The position numbers and the translations under genes were made by a program. This document shows, piece after piece, positions 17,590 through 26,040 of a DNA stretch of 64,000 bases. Each line of letters opens with the position of its first letter. Position 1 is the stretch's first letter. This stretch comes from Streptomyces sp. STR69 (lineage in GTDB: Bacteria > Actinomycetota > Actinomycetes > Streptomycetales > Streptomycetaceae), in assembly GCF_024519455.1 (NCBI RefSeq), contig NZ_JALJRY010000043.1:1-64000 (forward strand). Reading direction: 5' to 3'. Under the pieces are notes generated by a model. That model ran no database searches. It saw nothing but the letters and a program-made list of their open reading frames with translations, and was not told the DNA's origin.

Positions 17590-17923
17590 CCACGCCGTTG
17601 AGGCCGTCAAAGTGCCGGCCGCCCACGCGCAGACCTTGGCCCAGGCAATCACGATCGTCCGGACGAAGGCGTACGTGATCCTGGGCGGCACCCTCCTGCC
17701 CATCGAACGGGTCACCACCGACACCCCCGTACCACTCCGGGAAATACAAGCGCCACGGCATGAACGTCCAGGTCATCACGGATCCGTTCGGCCGACTGCT
17801 GTGGGCTTCCGCGGCCCTGCCCGGTTCCACCCACGATTGACCGCCGCGCGCGAACACGGCATCGTCGACGCCCTGCGTGCCGTGAGCAGAGTGACCATCA
17901 GGCGTTTTCACGACCGCAACTGA
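17590..17923 (+). pseudogene. IS5-type transposase remnant with two frameshifts
   Basis: Pieces in order but in changing frames: LAQAITIVRTKAYVILGGTL with LPIERVTTDT, then YHSGKYKRHGMNVQVITDPF with GRLLWASAALPGSTHD, then LTAAREHGIVDALRAV. The catalytic aspartate normally found in VILDGT is glycine here. N- and C-terminal parts are absent. Confidence 0.75.
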
Positions 17924-18019
17924 GCTGATCTGCAGCCCAGTTGCCAGAGGCCGGTGCCGCCATCGCAGATGAACTGACAGCCGAGAGATCGGCAGATGCC
18001 GTTCAGCGGCAGGCGTTAC

Positions 18020-20272
18020 TCACTCGCAGGGGAGCGAGTCAACGAGCTTCTGCGCGGCCTTCAGGTCATTGCTGTCTGCTGTGTCGCCGAGGGCGAGGAG
18101 CTGGCGGAAACAGGAGCGGGCCTCGGCGTTTTCTCCTAGTTCGATCAGGGCCTGGCCAAGATCCAGGAGCAAGCTGCCCTCTACGTCGGGCACGCCGATG
18201 CGCTGCGTCTGGAGCAGGCCGCTGCGAAAGTGGTCGGCTGCCTCGCGCCACCGCCCCAGAGCGGCGTAGTCGCGACCGAGGCCGCTGATCGTCTTGGCAC
18301 GGCACCTGTCGGCGACGTGCCCGCGCACCGGGCAGTCGGGTGCATCCAGGAAGGCGATTATGCGCTCGTGCAGGGCCAGGGCTTCCTCGGCACGGCCGAG
18401 TTCGCGCGGGAAGACCCGGTGGAAGGTCATGGCTGTCAGCCAGGCCTCGTGGTCGCCGGCGGCTTCGAACAGGTCGACGGCGGCGCCAACCTTGTCGAAA
18501 CCCATCTGGCTCTCACCGAGGTAATAGTGGGCCAGTGCCGCATAGTTCAGTGCCCAGGCCTGCTGGGAGGCGTCCTGGGCGCGGCGGGCGCACTCGAGGG
18601 CTTCGTCAGCTCGTTCGAGGGCCTCGCCGTAGCGCTGCCCGCAGTCGGCCAGGGTCCAGGAGTAGTGGTTGAGGTGGACGGCCTGCAGGTACGGGTCGTC
18701 GAGGGCGGCGGCGGCCTCGCTGGACAGGCGGAAGACCTCGGGCCAGTGCCCCCAGAGGGCCCACAGGCCGACGAGCCATTCCATGGCAGCGGCGGTCTCC
18801 ACCACCCGGGTGTGCTCGCCCCGAGCGGCCGCGCTGCGCAGTGCGGCGAACCAGGCGGGGGCTTCGCTCTCGAGCCAGGCCCGGGCCCGCTCCGGGCTCT
18901 CCAGCGAGACCAGGCCCTGCCAGGACGGGGGCGGTGCGCCGTCCACCCAGCGGCCGGCGACGGTGGCGGTGTCCAGCAGCCAGGCACGCAGCCGGTCCTC
19001 GGCCGCTTCCTGCTCGCCGGGCTCCTCCTCGCGCAACAGGCGGGCGCGCGCGAACAGCCGCAGCAGATCGTGCAGCTGATACCGGCCAGTGAAGGATGCC
19101 TGCAGCAGCCCGGCCTCCACCAGATCCTCCAGCACGTCCTCGGCCTCGAAGACGTCGGTGGCGGTCAGGGCGGCGCCGTAGGCAGCGGTCATGTCCGGCC
19201 CCGGGACCAGGCTCAGCAGCCGCAGCATCCGGGCGGCCTGGGGAGCCAGCTGGCGGTAGGAGAGCTCGAACGCCGCCTCCACCCGCACGTCACCTGCGGC
19301 CAGGGCGCCCAGCCGGCGTTCCTCGTCGGTCAGGCGGCGTACCAGGTGCTCCACGCTCCACGCCGACCGGACCGTCAACCAGTTCCCCGCCACCCGCAAG
19401 GCCAACGGCAGACGTCCGCACAGCTCAGCCACCCGCGCCACGGCCTCGATTTCTGCCCCGGCCCGTTCCTTGCCCAGGATTCGGCTCAGCAGCTCGACGG
19501 CTTCAGCCTGCGCCATCTCCGACAGCGCCAGGCGGTCCACGTCCGCGAGCCCGGTCAACGGCCGCCGACTGGTGACCAGCACCAGACTCCGCCCGCCCGG
19601 GGGCAGCAGCATACGGACCTGCTCCTCGTTGCGGGCGTTGTCCAACACCACCAGGCACCGGCGCTCACCCAACACAGCCCGCAGCAACCCCGCACGACCC
19701 TGCGCATCCTCCTGCACCAGCCGGCGGTCCGAAACCCCCAGGGCCTTGAGCAGCTTCAGCAGTGCCTCACCCGGGTCCACAGGGCCTTCCACTCCGTACA
19801 GGTCCACCACGAAACACCCGCCAGGGAACTCCCCTGCCAGGTCCGCCGCCGCCTTCAGCGCCAGCGTCGTCTTCCCACACCCCGGAGGACCCGAGACGAC
19901 CGACACCGACCCCCCCACGCCGGTACGTGACCGGTCCGCAGCCTCCCGCAACCGCGCGAGCTCACGATCGCGCCCCGTGAAGTCCCCCACGGATCGCGGC
20001 GGCACGGCCGTCCCCGTCACCGCCACCGCACCCGTCGGACGCCCCGCCCGCGCAGCCGCCAACAGAGCCTCCCGCTGCGCATCCGCCAGTCCTAGTCCCT
20101 CCGCCAGCGCCACCACCGAACGCCGCTGCGGAACCCGGCTACGCCCCCGCTCCATATCGCCGATCGCCCGGCCACTCACACCCGACGCCTCGGCCAACTC
20201 CTCTATCGTCAAACGAGCCTGCTGCCGCAGATCACGCAGCACAACTCCGAACGGCCTCTCGCCGGGCACCAT
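18020..20272 (-). CDS. XRE-NB-ARC-TPR transcriptional regulator
   Basis: A 750-residue STAND-type regulator. Residues 8-65 are an XRE helix-turn-helix (LRDLRQQARLTIEELAEASG, AIGDMERGRSRVPQRRS). About 95-330 is the NB-ARC ATPase, with Walker A GPPGCGKTT near residue 128, Walker B CLVVLDNA, the sensor VLVTSRR and the GxP motif GRLPLAL. The last 300 residues are helical TPR-like repeats (YGEALERADEALECARRAQD, EAWLTAMTFH, GRWREAADHFRSGLLQTQRI). The start at 20272 has a GGAGGAGGAGGG run just upstream and begins the HTH. Such proteins are large signal-integrating regulators in streptomycetes, often linked to secondary metabolism, but no target is evident here. Confidence 0.9.
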   Translation of the reverse strand: MVPGERPFGVVLRDLRQQARLTIEELAEASGVSGRAIGDMERGRSRVPQRRSVVALAEGLGLADAQREALLAAARAGRPTGAVAVTGTAVPPRSVGDFTGRDRELARLREAADRSRTGVGGSVSVVSGPPGCGKTTLALKAAADLAGEFPGGCFVVDLYGVEGPVDPGEALLKLLKALGVSDRRLVQEDAQGRAGLLRAVLGERRCLVVLDNARNEEQVRMLLPPGGRSLVLVTSRRPLTGLADVDRLALSEMAQAEAVELLSRILGKERAGAEIEAVARVAELCGRLPLALRVAGNWLTVRSAWSVEHLVRRLTDEERRLGALAAGDVRVEAAFELSYRQLAPQAARMLRLLSLVPGPDMTAAYGAALTATDVFEAEDVLEDLVEAGLLQASFTGRYQLHDLLRLFARARLLREEEPGEQEAAEDRLRAWLLDTATVAGRWVDGAPPPSWQGLVSLESPERARAWLESEAPAWFAALRSAAARGEHTRVVETAAAMEWLVGLWALWGHWPEVFRLSSEAAAALDDPYLQAVHLNHYSWTLADCGQRYGEALERADEALECARRAQDASQQAWALNYAALAHYYLGESQMGFDKVGAAVDLFEAAGDHEAWLTAMTFHRVFPRELGRAEEALALHERIIAFLDAPDCPVRGHVADRCRAKTISGLGRDYAALGRWREAADHFRSGLLQTQRIGVPDVEGSLLLDLGQALIELGENAEARSCFRQLLALGDTADSNDLKAAQKLVDSLPCE

Positions 20273-20604
20273 CCCTCCTCCTCCATCCCGACACGGTTGT
20301 GGACGGTCGGCCAGACACCGAACTCCCTCGGCATCTCCCGCCACTGCCCGCCCGTCTGAACCGCCAGATCACTGTCGAACTGTCAAACCGTCAACGGCCT
20401 CGTGGTGTTCCCCCGGAGGCGGCCAGGTGGGTGCCCCCGGTGAACCTGATCGAATCCCCCTGCGTGACCGTGACGTGGGCATGACGGAGGAGTCAGTCGA
20501 CGGTCGCGGTGGCGAGGGTCTTGGGGGGCCGATGGCATTCCTTCACCCCAGGAGACAGGCGTGACCGGTTGTCCGTAGTTCTGTGGTCCCGCGCATACCG
20601 GCCC

Positions 20605-20790
20605 CGCACAGACCACCCTGGAGCGCCAGCACCAGATCCACGCCGTGCTCGATCAGGGCGTGGGTCTGCTCGAGTGCGCCCGCCGACTACAACTGGCACC
20701 GGACGCAAACGCTGGACCATGCGCTGGAAGGCCGCACTTCAAGCCTTCGACATGACCTTCGACGGCCGGCTCACCGCCGGACGCCGCTGA
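20605..20790 (+). pseudogene. Transposase debris (ISL3-like helix and another C-terminus)
   Basis: One frame reads ERQHQIHAVLDQGVGLLECA followed by RRLQLAPD, resembling the helix-turn-helix of ISL3-type transposases (HxxLDQGxGLxxxARxL). A second frame ends with MRWKAALQAFDMTFDGRL and a stop at 20790, resembling the end of a different transposase. Neither is complete. The rest of 20273-21023 shows no supportable gene. Confidence 0.4.
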
Positions 20791-21023
20791 AGAAAACCGA
20801 CCGAGTTCCACCGTTCGTTGCACAGACGCGCTGCCGGTCGCTCGCTCCGGGGGCTACGCGGAGGTGGTGCGCCGATCGTGCGTTGTGTCTTGGCGGGCGC
20901 GGTGGTTGGCGACGTTGATGCGGTTGCCGCACAGGCCGTGCGGTTCGGGAATCAGGGTGGCTTCCCGCTGCGTTCGGCTAACAGCCCCTCTTACACCCCT
21001 GCTTCGTCCAGTCGACCTCTCCC

Positions 21024-21122
21024 ATGTCAGAGCTAGAGATCGATGCCGTCGTGTTCGACGTGCTCGGCACGCTCGTCGACGAACCCGCCGGTATCCGCGC
21101 CGGTACTCGTGAACTCCCCTCT
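21024..21122 (+). pseudogene. HAD-superfamily hydrolase, N-terminal stub
   Basis: The frame starts MSELEIDAVVFDVLGTLVDE, motif I of haloacid-dehalogenase-type phosphatases (DxxGTL, with the nucleophile Asp kept and the second Asp replaced by Val-Leu). It continues PAGIRAGTREL and is then cut by the left end of the IS3-type element at 21124. Only about 30 of the usual 220 residues remain, and the rest of the gene is not found on the far side of the element. Confidence 0.65.
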
Positions 21123-21149
21123 CTGTCAAAGTGACTCAAGCCAGGCATA

Positions 21150-21602
21150 GTGGATGATTCATTGAGTCGAGGGCGGAGAAGGAGGAGTGCCCGTAGTGGC
21201 CAGCACCAACGACCACGGGCCCCGGATCCACAGGTGACACCCCGGTCGACCGGGCAGCGGCGGTACTCGGCGGAGTGCAAGACGAGGATCCTGACCGCGT
21301 ACGAGACGCTCGACAAGCAGGGCAAGGGTGCTCTGCTTCGGCGGGAGGGCCTGTACTCGTCGCTGATCACGAACTGGCGCCAGCAGCGGGACAACGACGC
21401 GAAGGCGGCGCTCGCCGCTCCTGCGGGTCGGACGAAGGCGGATCCGAGAGACAGGGAGATCGCCCGGCTGGAAGCCCACGTCGCCCGGCTGGAGAACGAG
21501 TTGGGCAAGGCCCGCACCGTCGTTGAGGTGAAGGGAAAACTCTCCCCGCTGCTGGATCAACTCGCCACGGGCAGCGACGGGACGACGGGCGAGAAGCCGT
21601 GA
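21150..21602 (+). CDS. IS3-type orfA (helix-turn-helix protein)
   Basis: About 123-150 residues. The DNA-binding part reads QRRYSAECKTRILTAYETLD then GALLRREGLYSSLITNWRQQ. A leucine-patterned coiled coil follows (EIARLEAHVARLENELGKA), used for multimerisation with OrfB. The upstream 28 codons from 21150 look non-coding, so a GTG at 21234 is an alternative start. The stop overlaps the orfB start in GTGA at 21599-21602, the usual arrangement that allows coupling or frameshift fusion. Confidence 0.7.
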   Translation: MDDSLSRGRRRRSARSGQHQRPRAPDPQVTPRSTGQRRYSAECKTRILTAYETLDKQGKGALLRREGLYSSLITNWRQQRDNDAKAALAAPAGRTKADPRDREIARLEAHVARLENELGKARTVVEVKGKLSPLLDQLATGSDGTTGEKP

Positions 21603-22660
21603 CCGCAGCGGGAGGGGTCTTCGAGGCCGCCCGCGCCAAGGCCCTGGAATCGCTGTCGTTGCTGGTGGGACGGGTGCAGGCGTGCGCCGCGCTCGGCCTG
21701 AGCCGGGCGACCTGGTATCGACACCACCGCAGGTCCCCGGCTCCGGCGCGGTCAAAGCGGGAGCGCAAGCAGCATCCGAGGGCCCTGACAGAGACGGAGG
21801 AGGCGAAGTTCCTGGCCGTGCTGCGCTCCGCCGAGTTCGTCGACATGGCACCTGCTCAGATCTGCGCGGTACTGCTGGACCGCAGCATCTACCTGTGCTC
21901 GGAGGCGACGATGTACCGGATCCTGCGCAGGCGCGGCGAGGTCCGCGAACGGCGCCGGCAGGCCACGCATCCGCCGAGCAAGAAGCCCGAACTGATCGCC
22001 ACCGCACCCAACCGGGTGTGGTCGTGGGACATCACGAAGCTGAAGGGCCCGGTCAAGGGCAGCTACTTCTGCCTCTACACGATCATCGACATCTACAGCC
22101 GCTACACCGTTGGCTGGATGATCGCCGCATCCGAGAACAAGGAGCTGGCCGAGCAGTTCCTGTCCTCGACGATTGCCAAGTACCCGGTGGAGCAGGGCGA
22201 GTTGACGATCCACTCCGATCGCGGATCACCGATGATCGCCCACAACGTCGCGCAGATGCTGAACAACCCGGGCGTCACCAAGTCGCACTCGCGGCCCAAG
22301 ACCTCCAACGACAATCCGTACTCGGAGAGTCAGTACAAGACGCTGAAGTACCGGCACGACTTTCCCGGGCGGTTCGGCTGCATCGAGGACGCCCGCGCCT
22401 GGTGCACCGGTTTCTTCGACTGGTACAACCTCGCCCACCGGCACTCCGGAATAGCCATGCATACCCCCTTCGACGTCCACTTCGGCCTCGCCTACCAGCT
22501 CCGCGAGATGCGCGCCGACGTCCTCACGAACGTCTACCGCCAGCACCCCGAACGATTCGTCCGCGGGGCATCCGAACCACCGAAACTCCCCGAAGCCGCC
22601 TGGGTCAACAAGCCCCCCGACCTCCGGCACAACGATCAAACGATCCCGGCACAGGGATAG
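21599..22660 (+). CDS. IS3-type orfB transposase (DDE integrase core)
   Basis: A 353-residue transposase. The HTH_21 region (AQICAVLLDRSIYLCSEATM, YRILRRRGEVRERRRQA) precedes an rve integrase core. The three catalytic acids are visible: D in VWSWDITKLKGP, D in TIHSDRGSPM and E in NPYSESQYKTLKY. The C-terminus WYNLAHRHSGIAMHTPFDVH is typical. The frame is intact, so the transposase may be active. Confidence 0.9.
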   Translation: MTAAGGVFEAARAKALESLSLLVGRVQACAALGLSRATWYRHHRRSPAPARSKRERKQHPRALTETEEAKFLAVLRSAEFVDMAPAQICAVLLDRSIYLCSEATMYRILRRRGEVRERRRQATHPPSKKPELIATAPNRVWSWDITKLKGPVKGSYFCLYTIIDIYSRYTVGWMIAASENKELAEQFLSSTIAKYPVEQGELTIHSDRGSPMIAHNVAQMLNNPGVTKSHSRPKTSNDNPYSESQYKTLKYRHDFPGRFGCIEDARAWCTGFFDWYNLAHRHSGIAMHTPFDVHFGLAYQLREMRADVLTNVYRQHPERFVRGASEPPKLPEAAWVNKPPDLRHNDQTIPAQG

Positions 22661-22690
22661 ACCGCACTACCTGCCTTGATCGCGTTGACA

Positions 22691-23050
22691 GGCTCCGGTC
22701 TCTCCCTCGACGAACTCGCCACGGAACTACGGCGGCTGACCGGCCTCGCCCGCCGCGGAACGCTCGCCGCAGAGCACCTCACCGGCGGCACGTTCACCCT
22801 GAACAACTACGGCGGTCTCCAGGTCGACGGCGCCACGCCGATCCTGAACCACCCGCAGGCGGCGATGATCGGGGTGGGCCGCATCACCGACCGCGCCTGG
22901 GTGAAAGACGGCCCCGTCGAAGTCCGCAAGGTCGTCAACATGTCCCTGACCTTCGACCACCGTTCGTGCGACGGCGGTACAGCGGCCGGATTTCTCCGCC
23001 ACGTCGTCGACAGCCTCACGTCGCCGGGGCAACTGGGAGGTTGCCCCTGA
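22691..23050 (+). pseudogene. 2-oxo-acid dehydrogenase E2 acyltransferase, C-terminal fragment
   Basis: Directly after the IS3 right end the frame reads LSLDELATELRRLTGLARRG, GGTFTLNNYGGLQVDGATPI, LNHPQAAMIGVGRI and NMSLTFDHRSCDGG. This is the catalytic domain of lipoamide acyltransferases, with the active-site HRxxDG as HRSCDG. The lipoyl domain, the peripheral-subunit-binding domain and the first half of the catalytic domain are missing. It has no start of its own and is a dead 3' fragment. Confidence 0.85.
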
Positions 23051-23254
23051 TCTCGGTGTTTGTCCGGGCGGCCTTGGTGATCCTCGAGGGTCCCGGCGCG
23101 CTTGACGGTCCTGCCGACGTCGTGGCGCTCGGCGCGGTTGCTGTTCTTCGAACCGGGTGGCCGGGGCGGGGCGGTTCCGCACTGGTCATCCGACCCGGAT
23201 GCAGGGTGATGGGGACTCCGGCGGCTCACCCACCCACACATCATGGCGCTGCAT

Positions 23255-23262
23255 GAAATTGC
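23255..23262 (+). promoter_or_regulatory. GAAATTGC box upstream of the DeoR gene
   Basis: GAAATTGC lies in an AT-rich island 104 bases before the DeoR start; TATAAAT follows at 23275-23281. The identical octamer occurs upstream of the ABC transporter operon and of the glycosidase operon, each time followed ten bases later by GC. It is a candidate operator for the DeoR protein. Confidence 0.55.
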
Positions 23263-23365
23263 TCGTTTGATAGCTATAAATTACCCAAAGAAGCCATGTG
23301 CTTTCATGGAAGTGCGCACAGCGCGCACCGGCGCGCTTCAATCGGGCACATCGCTACAGGGGGCT

Positions 23366-24160
23366 ATGAACATGGCGGCACCGCAGGTCAGGTGGAGCGC
23401 GCTGCTGGACATGCTGACACGCGACGGCCGGATCGAAGTGGAGGCGGCGGCCACCGCGTTGGGGGCCTCGGCCGCGACGATCCGGCGCGACCTGGACGAA
23501 CTCGCCCGCCAGCAGATGGTCACCCGCACCCATGGCGGGGCGGTGATCAACGCGATCGCCTACGACCTCCCGCTCCGCTACAAGGCCGCACGCAACGCGC
23601 CCGAGAAGGAACGCATCGCGAACGCGGCGGCCGGCCTGGTCAAGGCCGGAGAGGTCGTGGGACTGAACGGCGGCACGACCACCACCGAGGTGGCCCGGGC
23701 GCTCGCCACCCGTGCCGACCTCAGTTCCGGTGGCACGGACACCGCGCTCACCGTTGTCACCAACGCTCTGAACATCGCCAACGAGCTGGTCGTACGGCGA
23801 CACGTCAAGCTTGTCGTGACCGGCGGGGTGGCCCGCCCCGCGTCGTACGAGCTCATAGGGCCGCTGGCCACCGAACTGCTGATGGAGATCGCGCTGGACC
23901 ATGTCTTCATCGGCGTGGACGCCATCGACGTCACCCACGGCGCGACCGCCCATCATGAGGGCGAGGCCAGCATCAACCGGGCGCTCGCCCAGCGAGCTCA
24001 GCAGGTCGTCGTGGTCGCCGACTCCTCCAAGCTCGCCCGGCGGGCCTTCGCCCGGATCTGTGCCGTGGAGGACATCGACGTCCTGGTGACGGACAGGGCC
24101 GCCACCGACGCGCTCACGGAGCCGTTCACCGCGGCCGGTGTGGACGTCATCCGGGCCTGA
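23366..24160 (+). CDS. DeoR/GlpR-family sugar-responsive repressor
   Basis: A 264-residue regulator. The N-terminal DeoR helix-turn-helix reads RWSALLDMLTRDGRIEVEAA then ASAATIRRDLDELARQQMVT, with the family signature R-R-D-L-x-x-L and the following TRTHGGAV. The C-terminal DeoR sensor domain (about 80-250) has GLNGGTTTTEVARAL, VVTNALNIANEL, VVTGGVAR and VADSSKLARRAFA, the sugar-phosphate-binding isomerase-like fold. The ATG at 23366 follows AGGGGG and starts shortly before the HTH; the frame is open upstream. It lies beside a sugar ABC transporter on the other strand and near the glycosidase operon. Common GAAATTGC boxes suggest it controls both and itself. Confidence 0.9.
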   Translation: MNMAAPQVRWSALLDMLTRDGRIEVEAAATALGASAATIRRDLDELARQQMVTRTHGGAVINAIAYDLPLRYKAARNAPEKERIANAAAGLVKAGEVVGLNGGTTTTEVARALATRADLSSGGTDTALTVVTNALNIANELVVRRHVKLVVTGGVARPASYELIGPLATELLMEIALDHVFIGVDAIDVTHGATAHHEGEASINRALAQRAQQVVVVADSSKLARRAFARICAVEDIDVLVTDRAATDALTEPFTAAGVDVIRA

Positions 24161-24180
24161 CGCCACACGTCGTGGCCGGC

Positions 24181-25074
24181 TCACCCCCGGACCCCGCCGG
24201 CGGTCAGGCCACTGACGAGGTAGCGCTCCACGAAGACGAACAGGATCACCACCGGCACGATCGCGACGAGCGAGGTGGCGAAGAGGTATTGCCACTGCTC
24301 GTGGTACGAGGTGACGAAGCCGGGGATGGCCCGGGTCAGAGTCATCCGGTTGCTGGAGGAGGTGATGGTGAGCGCGACCACGTACTCGTTCCAGGCGCCG
24401 ATGAACGTGTACACCAGGGCGGTCACCACACCGGGCATCGCGAGCGGCAGCGTGACCCGGACCAGCGCACCGAACCGCCCGGTACCGTCGAGATAGGCCG
24501 CTTCCTCCAGCTCCTTGGGGATGCTCGCGAAGTACGCGTTGAGAATCCAGATGCAGAACGGCAGGTTGAACGCCGCGTTCACCAGGATCAGCGCCTCGGC
24601 GGTGTCGGTCAGGTCGAGGCCGACCATCTCCCGATAGATGCCGACCAGCAGCGCGGTCGGCGCGAACATCTGGGTGACCAGCACCAGCACCAGGAACGCG
24701 CCGCGCCCGCGGAAACGGTGCCGGGCCGTGTAGTACGCGGCGGGCAGCCCCACGGCCAGGGTGAGCAGGGTCGCCGCCGCGGCGACGTACAGGGAGAACA
24801 GCAGCGCGTCGGTGACCGGCGGGTCCGTCAGCGACCAGACGTTCTTGAAGTTCGACCACTCCCACCGGGACGGCAGATAGGACGGCGGGGACTTCATCAG
24901 CTCCGGCGTCGGCTTGAGCGCCGTCAGCAGCATCTCGGCGTAGGGCGCGAGAAACGCCAGCGCCACCAGCCAGCCGACGGCGGTGAGCACCACTGTGCGC
25001 AGCCTCATCGGACGTCTCGGTGCCTTCGTTCTTCCCGCGGTTCGCGTTCTTTCCGGGACGGAGGTCCGGCTCAC
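24181..25074 (-). CDS. Carbohydrate ABC transporter permease (MalG-type)
   Basis: A 297-residue inner-membrane permease of the CUT1 family with six membrane helices. The coupling motif EAAxxDGxxxxxxxxxxxLPLxxP is present as EEAAYLDGTGRF followed by RVTLPLAMPG, the site that docks on the ATPase. The GTG start at 25074 overlaps the stop of the upstream permease in GTGA and is therefore preferred. It is the last gene of the three-gene transporter operon. No ATPase gene is present, so a shared MsiK-like ATPase, as used by streptomycete sugar transporters, is expected. Confidence 0.9.
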   Translation of the reverse strand: MSRTSVPERTRTAGRTKAPRRPMRLRTVVLTAVGWLVALAFLAPYAEMLLTALKPTPELMKSPPSYLPSRWEWSNFKNVWSLTDPPVTDALLFSLYVAAAATLLTLAVGLPAAYYTARHRFRGRGAFLVLVLVTQMFAPTALLVGIYREMVGLDLTDTAEALILVNAAFNLPFCIWILNAYFASIPKELEEAAYLDGTGRFGALVRVTLPLAMPGVVTALVYTFIGAWNEYVVALTITSSSNRMTLTRAIPGFVTSYHEQWQYLFATSLVAIVPVVILFVFVERYLVSGLTAGGVRG

Positions 25075-26036
25075 GTGGTGTCCTCCTGTCGGCGGACGAC
25101 GCGCAGATACACCAGCACCACTGCCAGGATCAGCGCGAAGTTGACGACGGCCATGGCGGCCGACTCGCCCACCGCCTGGTTGTCGAAGGCGAGTTTGTAG
25201 AGGTAGGTGGTGGTCGTGTCGGTGTCGAAGCCGGGGCCGCCGCGCGTCATGGCCCAGATGATGGGGAAGGAGTTGAACACGTTGATCACGTTGATGATCG
25301 CGGCGACCAGCAACGAGGGCCGCAGCAGCGGCAGCGTGATGCCCAGGTAGGTGCGGACCGGGCCGGCGCCGTCCACCCGTGCCGCTTCGTACACCTCGGC
25401 GGGGATGCTCTGCACCCCCGCCAGCAGGACGAACGAGGTGAAGGGCAGCGAGACGAACACGGCCACGCCCATCATCGCGGCGAACGCCTGCCCGGGGTGG
25501 GCCAGCCAGTTGACGGGGGTGTCGAGGACGCCGAGGTCCATGAGTACCTCGTTGACCACGCCGTAGAAGTCGTTGAGCATCCACCGCCAGATCAGGGCTG
25601 TCATCAGGACGGACGCGGCCCACGGCACGATCAGTGCCCACCGCACCAGCCGCTGTCCGGGGAACCGGGTGTTCAGGAGTTGAGCGAGGCCGAGGGCGAG
25701 CAGGATCGTGACGACCACGACCCCCACGACCCAGATCAGGGTGCGCAGCAGCACGCCCGGCAGGTCGTCCTCCGCGAACAGGTCGGCGTAGTTGCGACCG
25801 CCCGCGAATCCGCGGGACAGGCCGGTGGAGCTGATGCGTGTCAGGGAGGTGCGGATCATCTCGACCACCGGCCAGACGACCATGGCGAGGATGAGTGCGG
25901 TCGCGGGGCCGAGCCACAGCAGTGGCTCCAGCGCACGCAGGCCGCGCCGGTGGCGGCGGCGTGGGGCCGGCTCCGGCGCTGCCGGGGCCGCTTGGCGGCC
26001 CTCGGCAGCGCTCACGGTGACGTCGTGGACCGTCAC
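25071..26036 (-). CDS. Carbohydrate ABC transporter permease (MalF/UgpA-type)
   Basis: A 321-residue permease with an arginine-rich cytoplasmic N-terminus (residues 24-33) and six predicted membrane segments. The EAA loop reads YEAARVDGAGPVRTYLGI then TLPLLRPSL. The GTG start at 26036 is four bases after the lipoprotein stop, and its own stop overlaps the next permease start. It pairs with the MalG-type protein to form the channel for the sugar delivered by the binding lipoprotein. Confidence 0.9.
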   Translation of the reverse strand: MTVHDVTVSAAEGRQAAPAAPEPAPRRRHRRGLRALEPLLWLGPATALILAMVVWPVVEMIRTSLTRISSTGLSRGFAGGRNYADLFAEDDLPGVLLRTLIWVVGVVVVTILLALGLAQLLNTRFPGQRLVRWALIVPWAASVLMTALIWRWMLNDFYGVVNEVLMDLGVLDTPVNWLAHPGQAFAAMMGVAVFVSLPFTSFVLLAGVQSIPAEVYEAARVDGAGPVRTYLGITLPLLRPSLLVAAIINVINVFNSFPIIWAMTRGGPGFDTDTTTTYLYKLAFDNQAVGESAAMAVVNFALILAVVLVYLRVVRRQEDTT

Positions 26037-26040
26037 CTGA

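Larger units (their letters stand above)
21124..22690 (+). mobile_element. IS3-family insertion sequence
   Basis: Outer ends are TGTCAA at 21124 and TTGACA ending at 22690, with imperfect inverted repeats continuing inward (AAGTGACTCAAGCCAGGCAT against AACGCGATCAAGGCAGG read from the right). It contains overlapping orfA and orfB. The two flanks are different truncated genes and show no matching short target duplication, so the element probably marks a deletion or recombination between two copies. Confidence 0.75.

Noticed and set aside
20854..21005. Minus-strand reading containing GLCGNRINVANHRARQ, like a CGNR zinc finger
   Set aside because: Only one of the needed cysteines is present and there is no start or upstream domain; it may be chance.
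23051..23240. Minus-strand patch KNSNRAERHDVGRTVKRAG
   Set aside because: A short patch without start, stop context or family; no support for a gene.
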